Shown: positions 1-8,667 of the stretch, in pieces
Layout of the letters: every line of letters begins with the position of its first letter
Position numbering within the stretch: position 1 is the stretch's first letter
Origin: Patulibacter americanus DSM 16676
Lineage (GTDB): Bacteria; Actinomycetota; Thermoleophilia; Solirubrobacterales; Solirubrobacteraceae
DNA length: 64,000 nt
Direction of reading: 5' to 3'
NCBI RefSeq assembly: GCF_000420025.1
Contig: NZ_ATUD01000001.1
Location: forward strand, 682,001 to 746,000
Notes under the pieces: model-generated
Told to the model about the DNA's origin: nothing
Database searches by the model: none
Seen by the model: only the letters and a program-made list of their open reading frames with translations
Program-made: the position numbers and the translations under genes

Positions 1-387
1 TGGCCCTGGCCGGTCGCGTACGGGGTGAGCCCGGGATCCGCTTCCGCCCCTCCCCCACCCTCTCCTCGATGTGGGCGGTAATCGCCACGCGCGCTGCGGG
101 CCCGCGGCCCGACGCAGCTGCTAGCTACTTGCCTACCATCCCTGCCGCGACTGGCGCGGCCATCAGGCGAGTCCCACCGCCTTGGACGTGCAGTCCTGGC
201 GTACGGCAGGGGGCAGGCCTGCTCCCCGCGGAGGCCGAGCAGCGCGGCGACCCCTCTCGGAGCTCAGTGCCCCCTGTCCGATCACCGGCGGTCTACCTGC
301 CACCGTCCCGCACGTGGTGGGCAGAGCATCCGCCCTGCCCACCACGTTGTCCTCAGTGCGCCGCGGGCGCCCTGCGTGGAGTCCGGC
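1..387. other. No supported gene at the left edge
   Basis: Several overlapping open frames exist on both strands here, but their translations are Arg/Pro/Ser-rich and lack any recognisable domain or sustained coding character. They look like GC-rich shadow frames. The segment lies downstream of the stop of the minus-strand lectin-like gene and probably includes its 3' untranslated region. Confidence 0.5.
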
Positions 388-1905
388 TCAGCCGCCGTTC
401 CAGGGAGACCACGCTCCGTTCTCGAAGATCGACATGCGCGCCTTACGAGTGCGGAGACCCGCGCACCCCAACGGTGTCGGGATTCCGAAGTGGGTGTCTA
501 CACCGATCACCCGTTCGCGGTCGGAGACGCGATCATCCTTCAAGATGACCCTGTTGATGCAATAGGTCGCCATAGCCCAACTTTCGTCACGCGCGCCACC
601 GTCGCCGACGATCTTGCCGTTCCGGCTGCACCAGCCCGAGGTCGCAACCTGGGCGTAGTAGATCCAAACCCTCTTCTTCGACCTCGGGAGCCTGTACGAC
701 TTGCCCCTGCGGACCGGCGGCACCGTGGACCAGCACACCGAACCATCCGCTCGAGGAGCCGCTGGGCCGCGCCCCGGGGCAACGTCCTCGTCGGTGTCTT
801 CCGCGCGCTGGAGAAGGGCCTCTGCGACGCCCGGCCTCGTCCTCGCAAGTCCGCCCGGAGCCGTGAGGTTTTCGACCGCTTCGTCGCCCATCGCGAACGC
901 GGAATCGACCACTCCGAAGTCATCTGCGGTGGCCACGGGCGGGTTGGCCGGTGACGGCGACGGCGGGGCAGGGACGTTGGGGTCGTCGGGGGAACCAAAG
1001 TCCTGGAACCCGGACCACGCATTCAGGCCGTTCCACTGGTTGTAGTACACCCGGGACCCGCCGCGAACGTACAGCGTCACGGACTTCCCGTTCGCGATCG
1101 CGGCCGGCGCCGATGTCGCGCCCGCTTCATGGCGGAGCCAGTCAGACCACCCGGTGCCGCTCCAGCTGCGCTGGTAGATGCTGCCGTCACAAGCGGTGTA
1201 GAACACATCCACGGCACCGTTTGCGGGCGACTCAGCGGCAGGCGCGCTGCAGGCGCCGCCGCCGAAGGGTGACCAGTTGGACCAGGTCGACCAATTGTTG
1301 TTGCGGAGGATCTTGGCGTAGATCTGGTTGTCGCTGCCGCGGTAGAAGATGTCGACGCCGCCGTCGACGGTCGAGACGATCGTCGGCGCGTCCTGGGACC
1401 AGCCGCCGAGGTCGGCCCAGTCGCTCCACCCCGTCGAGGGGGTCCACTCCTTCCAGTAGATGTTGCCGCCGCCGCCGCGGACGACCACATCGATGTTGTT
1501 GGTGCCCTTACGAACGACCGCCGACGGCGCAGACGTCAGCCCGCCGCCGAGATAGTTCCAGTCGGCCCAGGACCCGTCGGGCCGCCGGAACTTATGGTAA
1601 AGCGCGTTATCGCCGCCGCGCACGAAGTAGTCGGTGGTCCCGTCCGGACGCATGCTGACCGACGGCCCCGATGAGGAGAAGCCCCCGATCGACTGCCACG
1701 GGCTCCAGCCCCACGTGGCGTTCGACCAAGACTTGACCATCGTCTCGCCGTTCGACGCTCGGGCCGCGACGTACGTCTGGCCGGAGCCGGTGGCGGCGGC
1801 GGGCTTGTCGTCGACGACATCGGCGCTCGCCGACTGGGCTCCCATGCAAAGGGATGCCACGGTGGCGGCGAGCGCAAGGCCTCGCCGCATCCTGCTGAGT
1901 TGCAT
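388..1905 (-). CDS. Secreted PLL/tectonin-like lectin beta-propeller protein
   Basis: The 505-aa product begins with a clear signal peptide (basic start, hydrophobic core, cleavage near QSASA about residue 27). Residues ~45-320 hold about six repeats of the form WSxW...G(G)...S.P...DG..D.F.RG.DN.(I/L)Y.K, typical of PLL/sialidase-like bacterial lectin propellers that bind carbohydrate outside the cell. A Pro-rich linker (~320-335) leads to a C-terminal ~170-residue region with four cysteines that I do not recognise. The start is supported by AGGAA five bases upstream of the ATG. It is transcribed divergently from the RHS gene and belongs to the same accessory region. The ligand is unknown; enzymatic activity is not indicated. 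Confidence 0.8.
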   Translation of the reverse strand: MQLSRMRRGLALAATVASLCMGAQSASADVVDDKPAAATGSGQTYVAARASNGETMVKSWSNATWGWSPWQSIGGFSSSGPSVSMRPDGTTDYFVRGGDNALYHKFRRPDGSWADWNYLGGGLTSAPSAVVRKGTNNIDVVVRGGGGNIYWKEWTPSTGWSDWADLGGWSQDAPTIVSTVDGGVDIFYRGSDNQIYAKILRNNNWSTWSNWSPFGGGACSAPAAESPANGAVDVFYTACDGSIYQRSWSGTGWSDWLRHEAGATSAPAAIANGKSVTLYVRGGSRVYYNQWNGLNAWSGFQDFGSPDDPNVPAPPSPSPANPPVATADDFGVVDSAFAMGDEAVENLTAPGGLARTRPGVAEALLQRAEDTDEDVAPGRGPAAPRADGSVCWSTVPPVRRGKSYRLPRSKKRVWIYYAQVATSGWCSRNGKIVGDGGARDESWAMATYCINRVILKDDRVSDRERVIGVDTHFGIPTPLGCAGLRTRKARMSIFENGAWSPWNGG

Positions 1906-2052
1906 TTCTGTTCCTGGTATCAGCCGGCGCGGGATGCGCCGACCGCGGCAATCTAAAGGGCGGCGAAAGGAAATGCGAAGAACCGATGTATGTCCACCCC
2001 TTCGGGTGGGTACAGCGCGCGGGGCGAGCTAGAGGCGCCCACCTACGCCCGC

Positions 2053-2358
2053 TCAGTCCATCGGCACTTCGACGGGCACCGGCACCTGGACGGGAACGCG
2101 GTCGATCGCGACGTCAACGCCGGTGCCTCGCGGATCCACCCGAGGTAGACGGCGAGCCCGAGCGGGGGTGAGCTTCCCTTCGCGGGTGACCCAGTCGCGG
2201 TCATGCAAGGCGATGACGCTGCGCACCTCGTCGGGCAGGTCGTCGTCTTTCCGGGCCCACCAGACCACCGCAGCGTGTTCATCACGGACAGATTGCTGCC
2301 CTCGTTCTCGACCTCCTCCACGCGCTCGGCCGCGGATTAACGAAGGCAGGAGGCTCAC
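2053..2358 (-). CDS. Hypothetical short ORF, possibly a gene remnant
   Basis: This frame encodes up to 101 aa, starting at a GTG inside the edge of the island repeat. The middle and end (VVWWARKDDDLPDEVRSVI, then a stretch rich in Val, Arg and Asp) read more like real protein than the neighbouring shadow frames. The N-terminal 30 residues are low-complexity and probably not coding; an internal GTG could be the true start. I recognise no family. It may be a short real gene or a fragment left by recombination at the repeat. Confidence 0.25.
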   Translation of the reverse strand: MSLLPSLIRGRARGGGRERGQQSVRDEHAAVVWWARKDDDLPDEVRSVIALHDRDWVTREGKLTPARARRLPRVDPRGTGVDVAIDRVPVQVPVPVEVPMD

Positions 2359-2518
2359 AAATGACCGTTATCGACCCGTGCGCGTATCGGAGGGGGCTCT
2401 GCACCGGTGACTCACAGACGGGCGTTTTAGCGACGGATTCGAAACCGCCTCAGAAAAGTCCGTCTGTGACGCCTCCTCGGTCTGGAGTGCACAAAGGGAC
2501 GGGTTCTAGACCGCCCGC
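2355..2518. repeat. Island repeat, copy A (left flank of the RHS cassette)
   Basis: This ~165-bp segment aligns along its full length with 7571-7734. Shared landmarks in order are TCACAAA, an ACCGTT/GGTCGTT block, GCACCGGTGxCTCACAGACG, GACGGATTCGAAACCG, AGAAA, TCTGTGACGC and CACAAAGGGA. The two copies differ at many positions, so the duplication is old. The block around 2440-2455 is an imperfect palindrome centred on TTCGAA. It lies 5' of the RHS gene while copy B lies just 3' of the RHS/immunity pair. Confidence 0.75.
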
Positions 2519-2818
2519 AAGGTGCGTCACAGGCCGGCCCCCGCCGCCGTGATGGCGCCTCGAGTAGGAACGCTGGGACGTCGCACATGTGCCGAGGGGG
2601 GGGCCGTGAATGACGTCGACGAATACTCCAGTCACAGCCGCGACGGCTGTGCGAACGCGCGCTTATTTCGTGCTCCGCGACGACTTGGTGGCGACACCTA
2701 GTAGCCGGGAGCGGAAGGAGAACCCGGGACCTCGAGGCGGTTCCCCTGTGTACGCCGCCCATGTAGGTTCGCCGTGCGCCGGGCCCTTCTGCCCCTTCCC
2801 CGGCCAGCAGGAGTGCGT

Positions 2819-5800
2819 GTGTCCCGTCGTGTCCCCGACGCCCCAGGCGTCGGCGTGTTGTCCCGTGTTCGCTCACTGACCCTCGGGTCCGTGCTTGCGC
2901 TCTCCGCCATCGCCGTCCTCCCGACGGCCGGCAGCGCCGCTACCACCCCGCCGCCAGGCGTGACGGGTGAAGAGGTCCCCGAACTCGCGACGGCCAAGAG
3001 CCGCGCCTTCCGCCAGTCGGACGGATCCGTCGTCGAACGGATCTACGGCGCGCCGGTCAACTTCCGAGACGCCAAGGGGACGTGGCGACACATCGACACG
3101 ACGCTCCAGCGCGATGGCGCAGCCCTGAAGCCGGCCGCGGGCCCCGTGTCCACGGAACTGCCGACCAAGCTGCAAGACAGCGCCGCGTCGGTGACGGACG
3201 GAGCGTTGACCGCCACGCTGCGGCCCCTCAAGCTCGAAGGCACCGCCACCGTCAGAGGGTCGGAGGCGTCATTCGCGGACGCTGCGCCAGGGATGGACTT
3301 TGAGCTCGAAGCGCTCGGTCGCGGGCTTCGGCACACGACCGTGCTGGAGGGTCCGAACGCGACGTCCGGGCTTGAGTTCGACCTCCGTGTCTCCGCTGGC
3401 GCCACGGTGAAGTCTCACGACAACGGCGGTGCCACGGTCACCTCGGCCGACGGTAAGCGCAGCATCGAACTGTCCCCGAGCTTCGGCTGGGTCGGCGGCG
3501 ACCTGAGAAATGCGAAGGCCGTTCGCAGCACCGTCCGTCGCACTGGCGACGGCTGGCGGGTGCGGACGGACCTCGGCGCCCCCTGGATCAGGACCGCGTT
3601 GCGCGACGGCAAGACGGTCACCGTCGACCCGACGCTGACGGTGCCGACGGCAAGTCACAATGCGGCACTCCTATCCACGGGCCCCGATGGCACCGGCTTT
3701 GCCGCTGCAACAGGAATTCTTCCAGTGTACAAGGGCGCTTCGGGCGACTTTCGGGCTGCCCTGAAGTTCGATCTGTCTGCGATCCCGGCGGACGCCCGCG
3801 TACTCGATGCCAAGGTCGCGATCCACGCAAATCAGGAGTACGCGTCGGAACCCGCGATGTCGACGCCACACACACTCACGATGCACGAGGCCACAGCTCC
3901 ATGGGATCCGGTCGGCGCGTCGTGGAACGCCCGGGCTTCGAACCAACCCTGGACCACGCCCGGCGGCGACTTCGTGCCAGGCGCCTCAGCAACCGCGAGC
4001 GACGTACGACAAATGGACGGTTGGTCGTACTGGCGGCCCACGCAGCTCGTTCAACGCTGGGTTAGCGGCGCGTCGGACAATCATGGCGTCATGGTCCGAC
4101 AGACCAACGACACTCCCTACGCCATCAACCTCGACGGAATCGACGCGGGCGGGTCGATGTTCGCCAACAAGATCCCGTACCTCCAAGTCCGGTACGTCCC
4201 CTCCGCCGGCCAGCGCCGCGACGACACCTACCTCACCGAGTCGCTGAACGACCGCGCCACCATGGGCGTCGGGGTCGGCTCGGGCAACCTGCTGCTCTCG
4301 TCGCAGGACATCTCGATCGCCGGCGTCGGCCAGCCACTCTCCCTGGCGCGCTCCTACAACACCGCGCTGGCGGACTACCAGACCGGCAGCTTCGGCAACG
4401 GCGGCACCTCCGGCCTGTCCGGCGACGTGCGCCTGACGACGCTGGCGAACGGGTCGATGTCGCTGCAGCTCGGCGACGGCTCCGTCTACCGCTACAACAA
4501 GAACTCCGGCGGCGGCTTCGATCCGGCCGCGCGCCTCGAGGCCGATCTCGTGCGCAACCCGGACGGCAGCTACCTCCTGACGTACCGGCGGTCGCAGTCG
4601 AAGTGGCACTTCCGCACGGACGGCAAGCTCGACCAGCTCAAGGACAAGAACAACAACACGATCAACCTGACCTACACCGGGACGGGCGTGCTGTCGAAGC
4701 TGACCGACACGCAAGGTCGCGAGCTGCCGGTCACGGTCAACACCAACGGGCAGATCACGAAGGTCGTCGACCCGTCCGGCCGGTCCTGGAACTACACCTA
4801 CGGCGGCACCGCCGGCAACCGCCTGACGGTCTTCACCGACCCCGAGGGCAAGCAGACGAAGTACGCCTACGACACCGCCAGCCGGCTGAAGAAGATCACC
4901 ACGCCCGGTGGCCGCGTCACGCAGATCAGCTACGACGACGACAACCGCGTCACCGAGTACGTCCGCATCACGAACGCGGACGAGGAGTCCGGCCCGACGA
5001 CCCGCCTGCGCTACGAGCAGGAGGACCCGCGGTGCGCCGAGGCCGACGACGCGCCGAAGTCGACGGTCGTGACGGACCCGCGCGGCAACGCGACGACCTA
5101 CTGCATCGACAAGCAGGGGCGGGCGGTCTTGACGATCGACCCCAAGGGCCACCAGCAGGTCACGAAGTACACCCCTCAGGGCCAGGTCGAGAAGTTCACT
5201 GACGGCACCGGTAGTGGCTCGGCGATCAACGAGGCCACCTACACCGGCCTGACGAACAACCTCGAGTCCACGCGCGGCGCGATGGGCGAGACGACCACGT
5301 TCGGCTACAAGCCGCCTACGCCGACCTCGTCGCTGACGGACAAGTACCAGCCGGAGTCGCAGACCAACCCCGACGGCCAGCAGCAGTTCTTCGGCTACGA
5401 CGCCCAGGGCAACGTCAACGCCGTCCGCGACGCGGCCACCGACGCCGCGTCGCAGATGAAGGCGACGATGACCTACAACGGCGACGGCACGATCGCCACC
5501 GCCAAGGACGGCGAGAACCGCCAGAGCACCTACACCTACTGGCTGGCAACCGACGGCGGGTTCCGCAAGGGCCTTCTAAAGACGTTCGCCCCGCCCGCCG
5601 CACGCGCGGCAACGTCCTTGAACTACGACACTCTCGGCCGCGTCACGTCCGCGACGGACGGCAACAACAAGACGACGACCTACACCTACGACAAGCTCGA
5701 TCGCGTCAAGACGACGACGTTCCCGGACGCCAAGACGCTCACCTACACGTACGACCCCGACGGCAACAAGACCGCCGCCGCGGACACGTACATGGGCACC

Positions 5801-7273
5801 GAGACCTACGCCTACGACGCGCTGAACCGTCGCACCAGCGAGACGCTCACCGCCGACCGCACCACGGCCTACGTCTACGACGGCTCCGGAAACCTGACGC
5901 AGGTCGCCGACGGCTTCGAGATCACCGGCTACGGCTACGACGAGCTCAACCGCCCCTGCTACGTCGCCCCGACCGACGCGGGCGGCGGCTCGTGCCTGAC
6001 CCCGCCCGCCGGCGCGACGACGTTCAAGTACGACGCCGCCGGCAAGCGCACCAAGACCTCGTACCCCAACGGCGTCAACGTCGACGAGGCGCCGGACCTC
6101 TCCGGCAAGCCGACGACGATCACGACCGGCACCGGCACCAACGCGGTCAGCCGCAACTACACCTACGCGAACCTCGGGAACGCCAAGACCGGCGCGCTCG
6201 TGCAGACGATGCAGGTCAACAGCGGCGCCACGACGAGCTACACCTACGACAGCTCCTCGCGGCTGAAGACCCTGAGGATCGGCGCCACCCCCGGCGTCGA
6301 TGAGGTGACCTACAACTACGACAAGGCCGGCAACCGCACGAGCTTCGGCGTCGCCGCCAACGCCGCGAACACGATCGCCCCCTACACCGCGACCTCGACG
6401 TACAACGGCGCCAACCAGCTCACCGCCCAGACCCGCAACACGAAGACCGACGGCGCCAGCAGCCAGACGTTCACCTACGACGCCCAGGGCAACGACGCCG
6501 CCTACACCTGGAACGTCCGCAACCAGCTGAAGTTCGGCCCGACCTCCGGCTTCAACTACCAGGGCCCGAACATGGCCGACCTGCGCGACGACGGCGACCA
6601 CTCCGTCGAAAGCAACCTGCTCGGCAAGAGCCGCCGCTACGCACCGCCGAACGACGCCCCCACGTCGTACCTGCGCGCCCCCGACGGCGAGCTCCTCGGC
6701 CGTAAGGACCCCGCCGGCAACTGGAGCTACTACGTCAAGGACGCCCTCGGCTCGATCATCGGCATCTACAACGCCTCCGGCACCCTGACGAAAAAGTACG
6801 ACTACGACCCCGACGGCAACACCTGGCGCGACAGCTCCGGCAAGCCCGAAGACTTCGGCTACACCGGCGCCTACACCCGCCTCGGCAGCCAGACGCTCTA
6901 CCACAACGGGCTTCGGTGGTACGACCCCAAGACCGCCCGCTGGACCTCCGCGGACGCGCTGGATCAGCCCGGCGATCTTCAGGACGCCAACCCGTACCTG
7001 TACGTCGGGAGTGACCCCATCAACTACATCGACCCGCTGGGCACGTGGAGCATGAACTGGAAGGAGGGCTTCCAGAACCCGATCAAGACGATCAAGCGAG
7101 GATTCGGCCGAATCGGGCGAGCCGTGACTTCGAAGACGGGGCGGGCTATCGCTTGCGGAGCAGTCGGTGGAGCAGTTAGCGGCGCAGTCGGATTTCTCGC
7201 CGGCGGAGCCGGCGCCGCGGTGGCAGGCGGTGCAGGGGCGGGAGCCGCCGGAGCCGCATGCGCTTCACTATGA
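2819..7273 (+). CDS. RHS/YD-repeat polymorphic-toxin-like secreted protein
   Basis: The preferred start is GTG 2819, preceded by AGGAG five bases upstream (an in-frame GTG at 2774 would add 15 aa). This gives 1484 aa with a signal peptide ending near AGSAA. Residues ~255-465 resemble a DNRLRE-type surface domain. From ~480 there is a DUF6531-like segment, then many YD repeats (YDxxGxxT, YDxLxR), then the RHS core ending NPYLYVGSDPINYIDPLG. The C-terminal tip after DPLG is only ~76 aa: a basic helix (KTIKRGFGRIGRAV) and a Gly/Ala zipper. The tip switches codon use (GGA, GCA, AGC, TTA-type choices against GGC/GCC in the core), as expected for exchanged tips. The stop overlaps the start of the next gene. 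RHS proteins usually form a shell that delivers a C-terminal toxin; membrane activity of this tip is inferred, not shown. Confidence 0.9.
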   Translation: MSRRVPDAPGVGVLSRVRSLTLGSVLALSAIAVLPTAGSAATTPPPGVTGEEVPELATAKSRAFRQSDGSVVERIYGAPVNFRDAKGTWRHIDTTLQRDGAALKPAAGPVSTELPTKLQDSAASVTDGALTATLRPLKLEGTATVRGSEASFADAAPGMDFELEALGRGLRHTTVLEGPNATSGLEFDLRVSAGATVKSHDNGGATVTSADGKRSIELSPSFGWVGGDLRNAKAVRSTVRRTGDGWRVRTDLGAPWIRTALRDGKTVTVDPTLTVPTASHNAALLSTGPDGTGFAAATGILPVYKGASGDFRAALKFDLSAIPADARVLDAKVAIHANQEYASEPAMSTPHTLTMHEATAPWDPVGASWNARASNQPWTTPGGDFVPGASATASDVRQMDGWSYWRPTQLVQRWVSGASDNHGVMVRQTNDTPYAINLDGIDAGGSMFANKIPYLQVRYVPSAGQRRDDTYLTESLNDRATMGVGVGSGNLLLSSQDISIAGVGQPLSLARSYNTALADYQTGSFGNGGTSGLSGDVRLTTLANGSMSLQLGDGSVYRYNKNSGGGFDPAARLEADLVRNPDGSYLLTYRRSQSKWHFRTDGKLDQLKDKNNNTINLTYTGTGVLSKLTDTQGRELPVTVNTNGQITKVVDPSGRSWNYTYGGTAGNRLTVFTDPEGKQTKYAYDTASRLKKITTPGGRVTQISYDDDNRVTEYVRITNADEESGPTTRLRYEQEDPRCAEADDAPKSTVVTDPRGNATTYCIDKQGRAVLTIDPKGHQQVTKYTPQGQVEKFTDGTGSGSAINEATYTGLTNNLESTRGAMGETTTFGYKPPTPTSSLTDKYQPESQTNPDGQQQFFGYDAQGNVNAVRDAATDAASQMKATMTYNGDGTIATAKDGENRQSTYTYWLATDGGFRKGLLKTFAPPAARAATSLNYDTLGRVTSATDGNNKTTTYTYDKLDRVKTTTFPDAKTLTYTYDPDGNKTAAADTYMGTETYAYDALNRRTSETLTADRTTAYVYDGSGNLTQVADGFEITGYGYDELNRPCYVAPTDAGGGSCLTPPAGATTFKYDAAGKRTKTSYPNGVNVDEAPDLSGKPTTITTGTGTNAVSRNYTYANLGNAKTGALVQTMQVNSGATTSYTYDSSSRLKTLRIGATPGVDEVTYNYDKAGNRTSFGVAANAANTIAPYTATSTYNGANQLTAQTRNTKTDGASSQTFTYDAQGNDAAYTWNVRNQLKFGPTSGFNYQGPNMADLRDDGDHSVESNLLGKSRRYAPPNDAPTSYLRAPDGELLGRKDPAGNWSYYVKDALGSIIGIYNASGTLTKKYDYDPDGNTWRDSSGKPEDFGYTGAYTRLGSQTLYHNGLRWYDPKTARWTSADALDQPGDLQDANPYLYVGSDPINYIDPLGTWSMNWKEGFQNPIKTIKRGFGRIGRAVTSKTGRAIACGAVGGAVSGAVGFLAGGAGAAVAGGAGAGAAGAACASL

Positions 7274-7449
7274 GTGGCTTGATGCCTCGCTTCGTCGCCT
7301 TTTTCCTCAGTGCCTTGATTGCTGCCGTCGTGGTCACGGTAGCCATTGGTGGACTGGATGCAGCCCCGAAGGGCGTGGGCATTGGGCTCATCGCCGGAGT
7401 CGTGGGAGGCCTCACCTTCTGGACACTCGCTAGACACCGACAGTCGTGA
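7270..7449 (+). CDS. Candidate immunity protein: 59-aa two-helix membrane protein
   Basis: The ATG at 7270 overlaps the RHS stop codon (ATGA), so translation is probably coupled; an in-frame ATG at 7258 is possible but would overlap more. The product has two hydrophobic helices (about residues 8-27 and 36-53) joined by a short Gly/Asp/Pro/Lys loop, ending in TLARHRQS. Small genes directly behind RHS tips are typically immunity genes. A membrane protein fits a membrane-acting glycine-zipper tip. It ends six bases before a strong hairpin. Family unknown; function inferred from position only. Confidence 0.65.
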   Translation: MSGLMPRFVAFFLSALIAAVVVTVAIGGLDAAPKGVGIGLIAGVVGGLTFWTLARHRQS

Positions 7450-7454
7450 TTGTC

Positions 7455-7489
7455 GGGCCACGTCATTGGCGTCGAAAATGACGTGGCCC
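7455..7489 (+). terminator. Strong hairpin after the RHS/immunity pair
   Basis: A perfect 13-bp inverted repeat (GGGCCACGTCATT and its complement, loop of nine bases) begins six bases after the stop of the 59-aa gene. There is no T-run, as is common for terminators in GC-rich actinobacteria. It would close the RHS-immunity transcript. Confidence 0.6.
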
Positions 7490-7534
7490 CGGGTTCCCTA
7501 TCGCCCAACACTCAACGGCAAGGGCGGGGCGGTC

Positions 7535-7734
7535 ACAAACGACCGTCTGAGCGCCGCGCGAACGGGCCGGTCACAAACGGTCGTTAGCGACCCGATCGCC
7601 CATCGGACGGGGTACCGCACCGGTGGCTCACAGACGGGCGTTTGAGAGACGGATTCGAAACCGTCCCAGAAAGGTCCCTTTGTGACGCTTCGTCGAGGTC
7701 GTAGTGTCACAAAGGGATGGGTTTTGGGCCCGCA
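7535..7734. repeat. Island repeat, copy B (right flank of the RHS cassette)
   Basis: The full copy is 7571-7734, the direct counterpart of 2355-2518. A partial extra head (GGTCACAAACGACCGTCTGAGCG) precedes it at about 7535. Inside are an imperfect palindrome GACGGATTCGAAACCGTC (7647-7664 region) and a strong stem, TCCCTTTGTGAC at ~7675 pairing with GTCACAAAGGGA at ~7706. The copy begins about 80 bases after the terminator of the RHS/immunity transcript. Confidence 0.75.
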
Positions 7735-7825
7735 GTGGCGCTTGTCCGTTAATAGCCTTCAACGGGCGTGGCGCGGCCTGCCCGTGCTGGTAGCTGGCGC
7801 TGAGGACTCGCAGTAGGGTCGACTC

Positions 7826-8029
7826 GTGTCCACCGTCATCGGCGTCGTCATCGTGCTCGTGGGGCTCGCGCTCGTGTTCAATGTCGGCGGACTCGCGGTC
7901 TGGGGCTCAAAGAGCGAGAACAACGCCCGAGACGCCTCCGGCCACGTGAAGCAAGTGCAGCCGGTTTGGATAAGCCGAGTGATCGGCGTCGTCGCGATCA
8001 TCGCGGGCATCGTCGCGATCGTCGGCTAG
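7826..8029 (+). CDS. Small two-helix membrane protein (paralog 1 of island array)
   Basis: This 67-aa product starts at GTG with MSTVIGV, followed by a first membrane helix to about residue 26, a ~25-residue polar loop (WGSKSENNARDASGHVKQ) and a second helix starting WISRVIGVVAII. The opening matches the gene at 9146 (MSTVVGV), and the segment GLALVFNVGGLAVWGS matches the gene at 8668 (GTSLMFNYRGFADWAS). No enzymatic residues are evident. It stands alone between two repeat copies. It may be an orphan immunity-type protein or simply a small membrane protein; its function is not known. Confidence 0.6.
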   Translation: MSTVIGVVIVLVGLALVFNVGGLAVWGSKSENNARDASGHVKQVQPVWISRVIGVVAIIAGIVAIVG

Positions 8030-8287
8030 GCGCTCACGACTCGGGCCCACAGCGGCTCGGGCCTCGGACCCTGGTCGCGTGACCACGGCGCCCGCCCGAG
8101 CTGGCCGGTCAACGGAGACGCGGGTTTGAGCAGCCCGTGATCGTGGCCGCCGTGCCGTGTCTACCGGGAGGTTTTCCCCCTGCGATCCACCGCAGACGGC
8201 AACTGGCCGGCCACGGCCGCTTCACCACGGGCGCCAGTTCCGTGCGTCCCAGCCGCCCTCGAGCGGGGCCCAAACCTCGGGGATTAG

Positions 8288-8356
8288 CGCACAAACGGTC
8301 GTTAGCGACCCGACCGCCCATCGGACGGAGTGCCACGCCGGCGGCGCACAGACGGC
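8288..8356. repeat. Island repeat, copy C, left half
   Basis: The block GCACAAACGGTCGTTAGCG followed by ACCCGACCGCCCATCGGACGG is nearly identical to copy B at 7572-7612. The match continues to CACAGACGG and then breaks off. The matching right half resumes at 8541, so about 185 bp containing a minus-strand micro-ORF separates the halves. Confidence 0.7.
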
Positions 8357-8367
8357 CGCGCAGGCCG

Positions 8368-8493
8368 CTACGTCAGGAGGTATTTGAGCAGTCCGAGCAC
8401 GAGGACGATGCCGAGCAACGACCAAGCCCAACGGCCGAACAACGCCTTATCGATTATTCGTGCCCAGCGTTCGCTCTTCGTTTCCCGTTCCAT
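8368..8493 (-). CDS. 41-aa single-pass membrane protein inside a split repeat
   Basis: This frame encodes MERETKSERWARIIDKAL..., a polar and charged N-terminus of ~20 residues followed by one hydrophobic helix (WAWSLLGIVLVLGLLKYLL) at the C-terminus. It is too short for most gene finders. The amphipathic-then-hydrophobic layout and good coding character support it, but the ribosome-binding site is weak. It is the only gene of the array on the minus strand and occupies the segment that splits repeat copy C. Confidence 0.4.
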   Translation of the reverse strand: MERETKSERWARIIDKALFGRWAWSLLGIVLVLGLLKYLLT

Positions 8494-8540
8494 CGCGAGG
8501 ACAGTACGGGACTCGTAAATCAGCCCTGCAGTGTTGTGCC

Positions 8541-8612
8541 CGAAACGCCCTGAAAGACGCCCCTTTCCACCAAGGCTCGAGCGCGACGCCGTCGTGTCGC
8601 AAAGGGGACCGG
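8541..8612. repeat. Island repeat, copy C, right half
   Basis: The sequence CGAAACGCCCTGAAAGACG followed by CCCCTTTCCAC aligns with the second half of copy B (CGAAACCGTCCCAGAAAGG then TCCCTTTGTGAC). It ends with the matching stem GTGTCGCAAAGGGG, so the terminal hairpin is kept here even though the primary sequence has drifted. Confidence 0.6.
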
Positions 8613-8667
8613 TCGTGACTCCCGGCACTATCCGTAGATGATGCCTGCCGGCGTGTACGTTGAGCCC

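Larger units (their letters stand above)
1906..2818. other. Long divergent intergenic region upstream of the RHS gene
   Basis: About 0.9 kb separates the lectin-like gene from the RHS gene. It contains a short C/G hairpin (CCACCC-cttc-GGGTGG type) near 1990-2005, one weakly supported minus-strand ORF (2053-2358) and the first copy of the island repeat (2355-2518). No further gene is convincing. Promoters of both divergent genes must lie here, but no strong -35/-10 pair is evident by eye. Confidence 0.4.

Noticed and set aside
7640..7670. tRNA gene or tRNA fragment suggested by GGTTTCGAATCC on the minus strand
   Set aside because: No acceptor stem, anticodon arm or D-arm can be built around it; only a T-arm-like palindrome is present.
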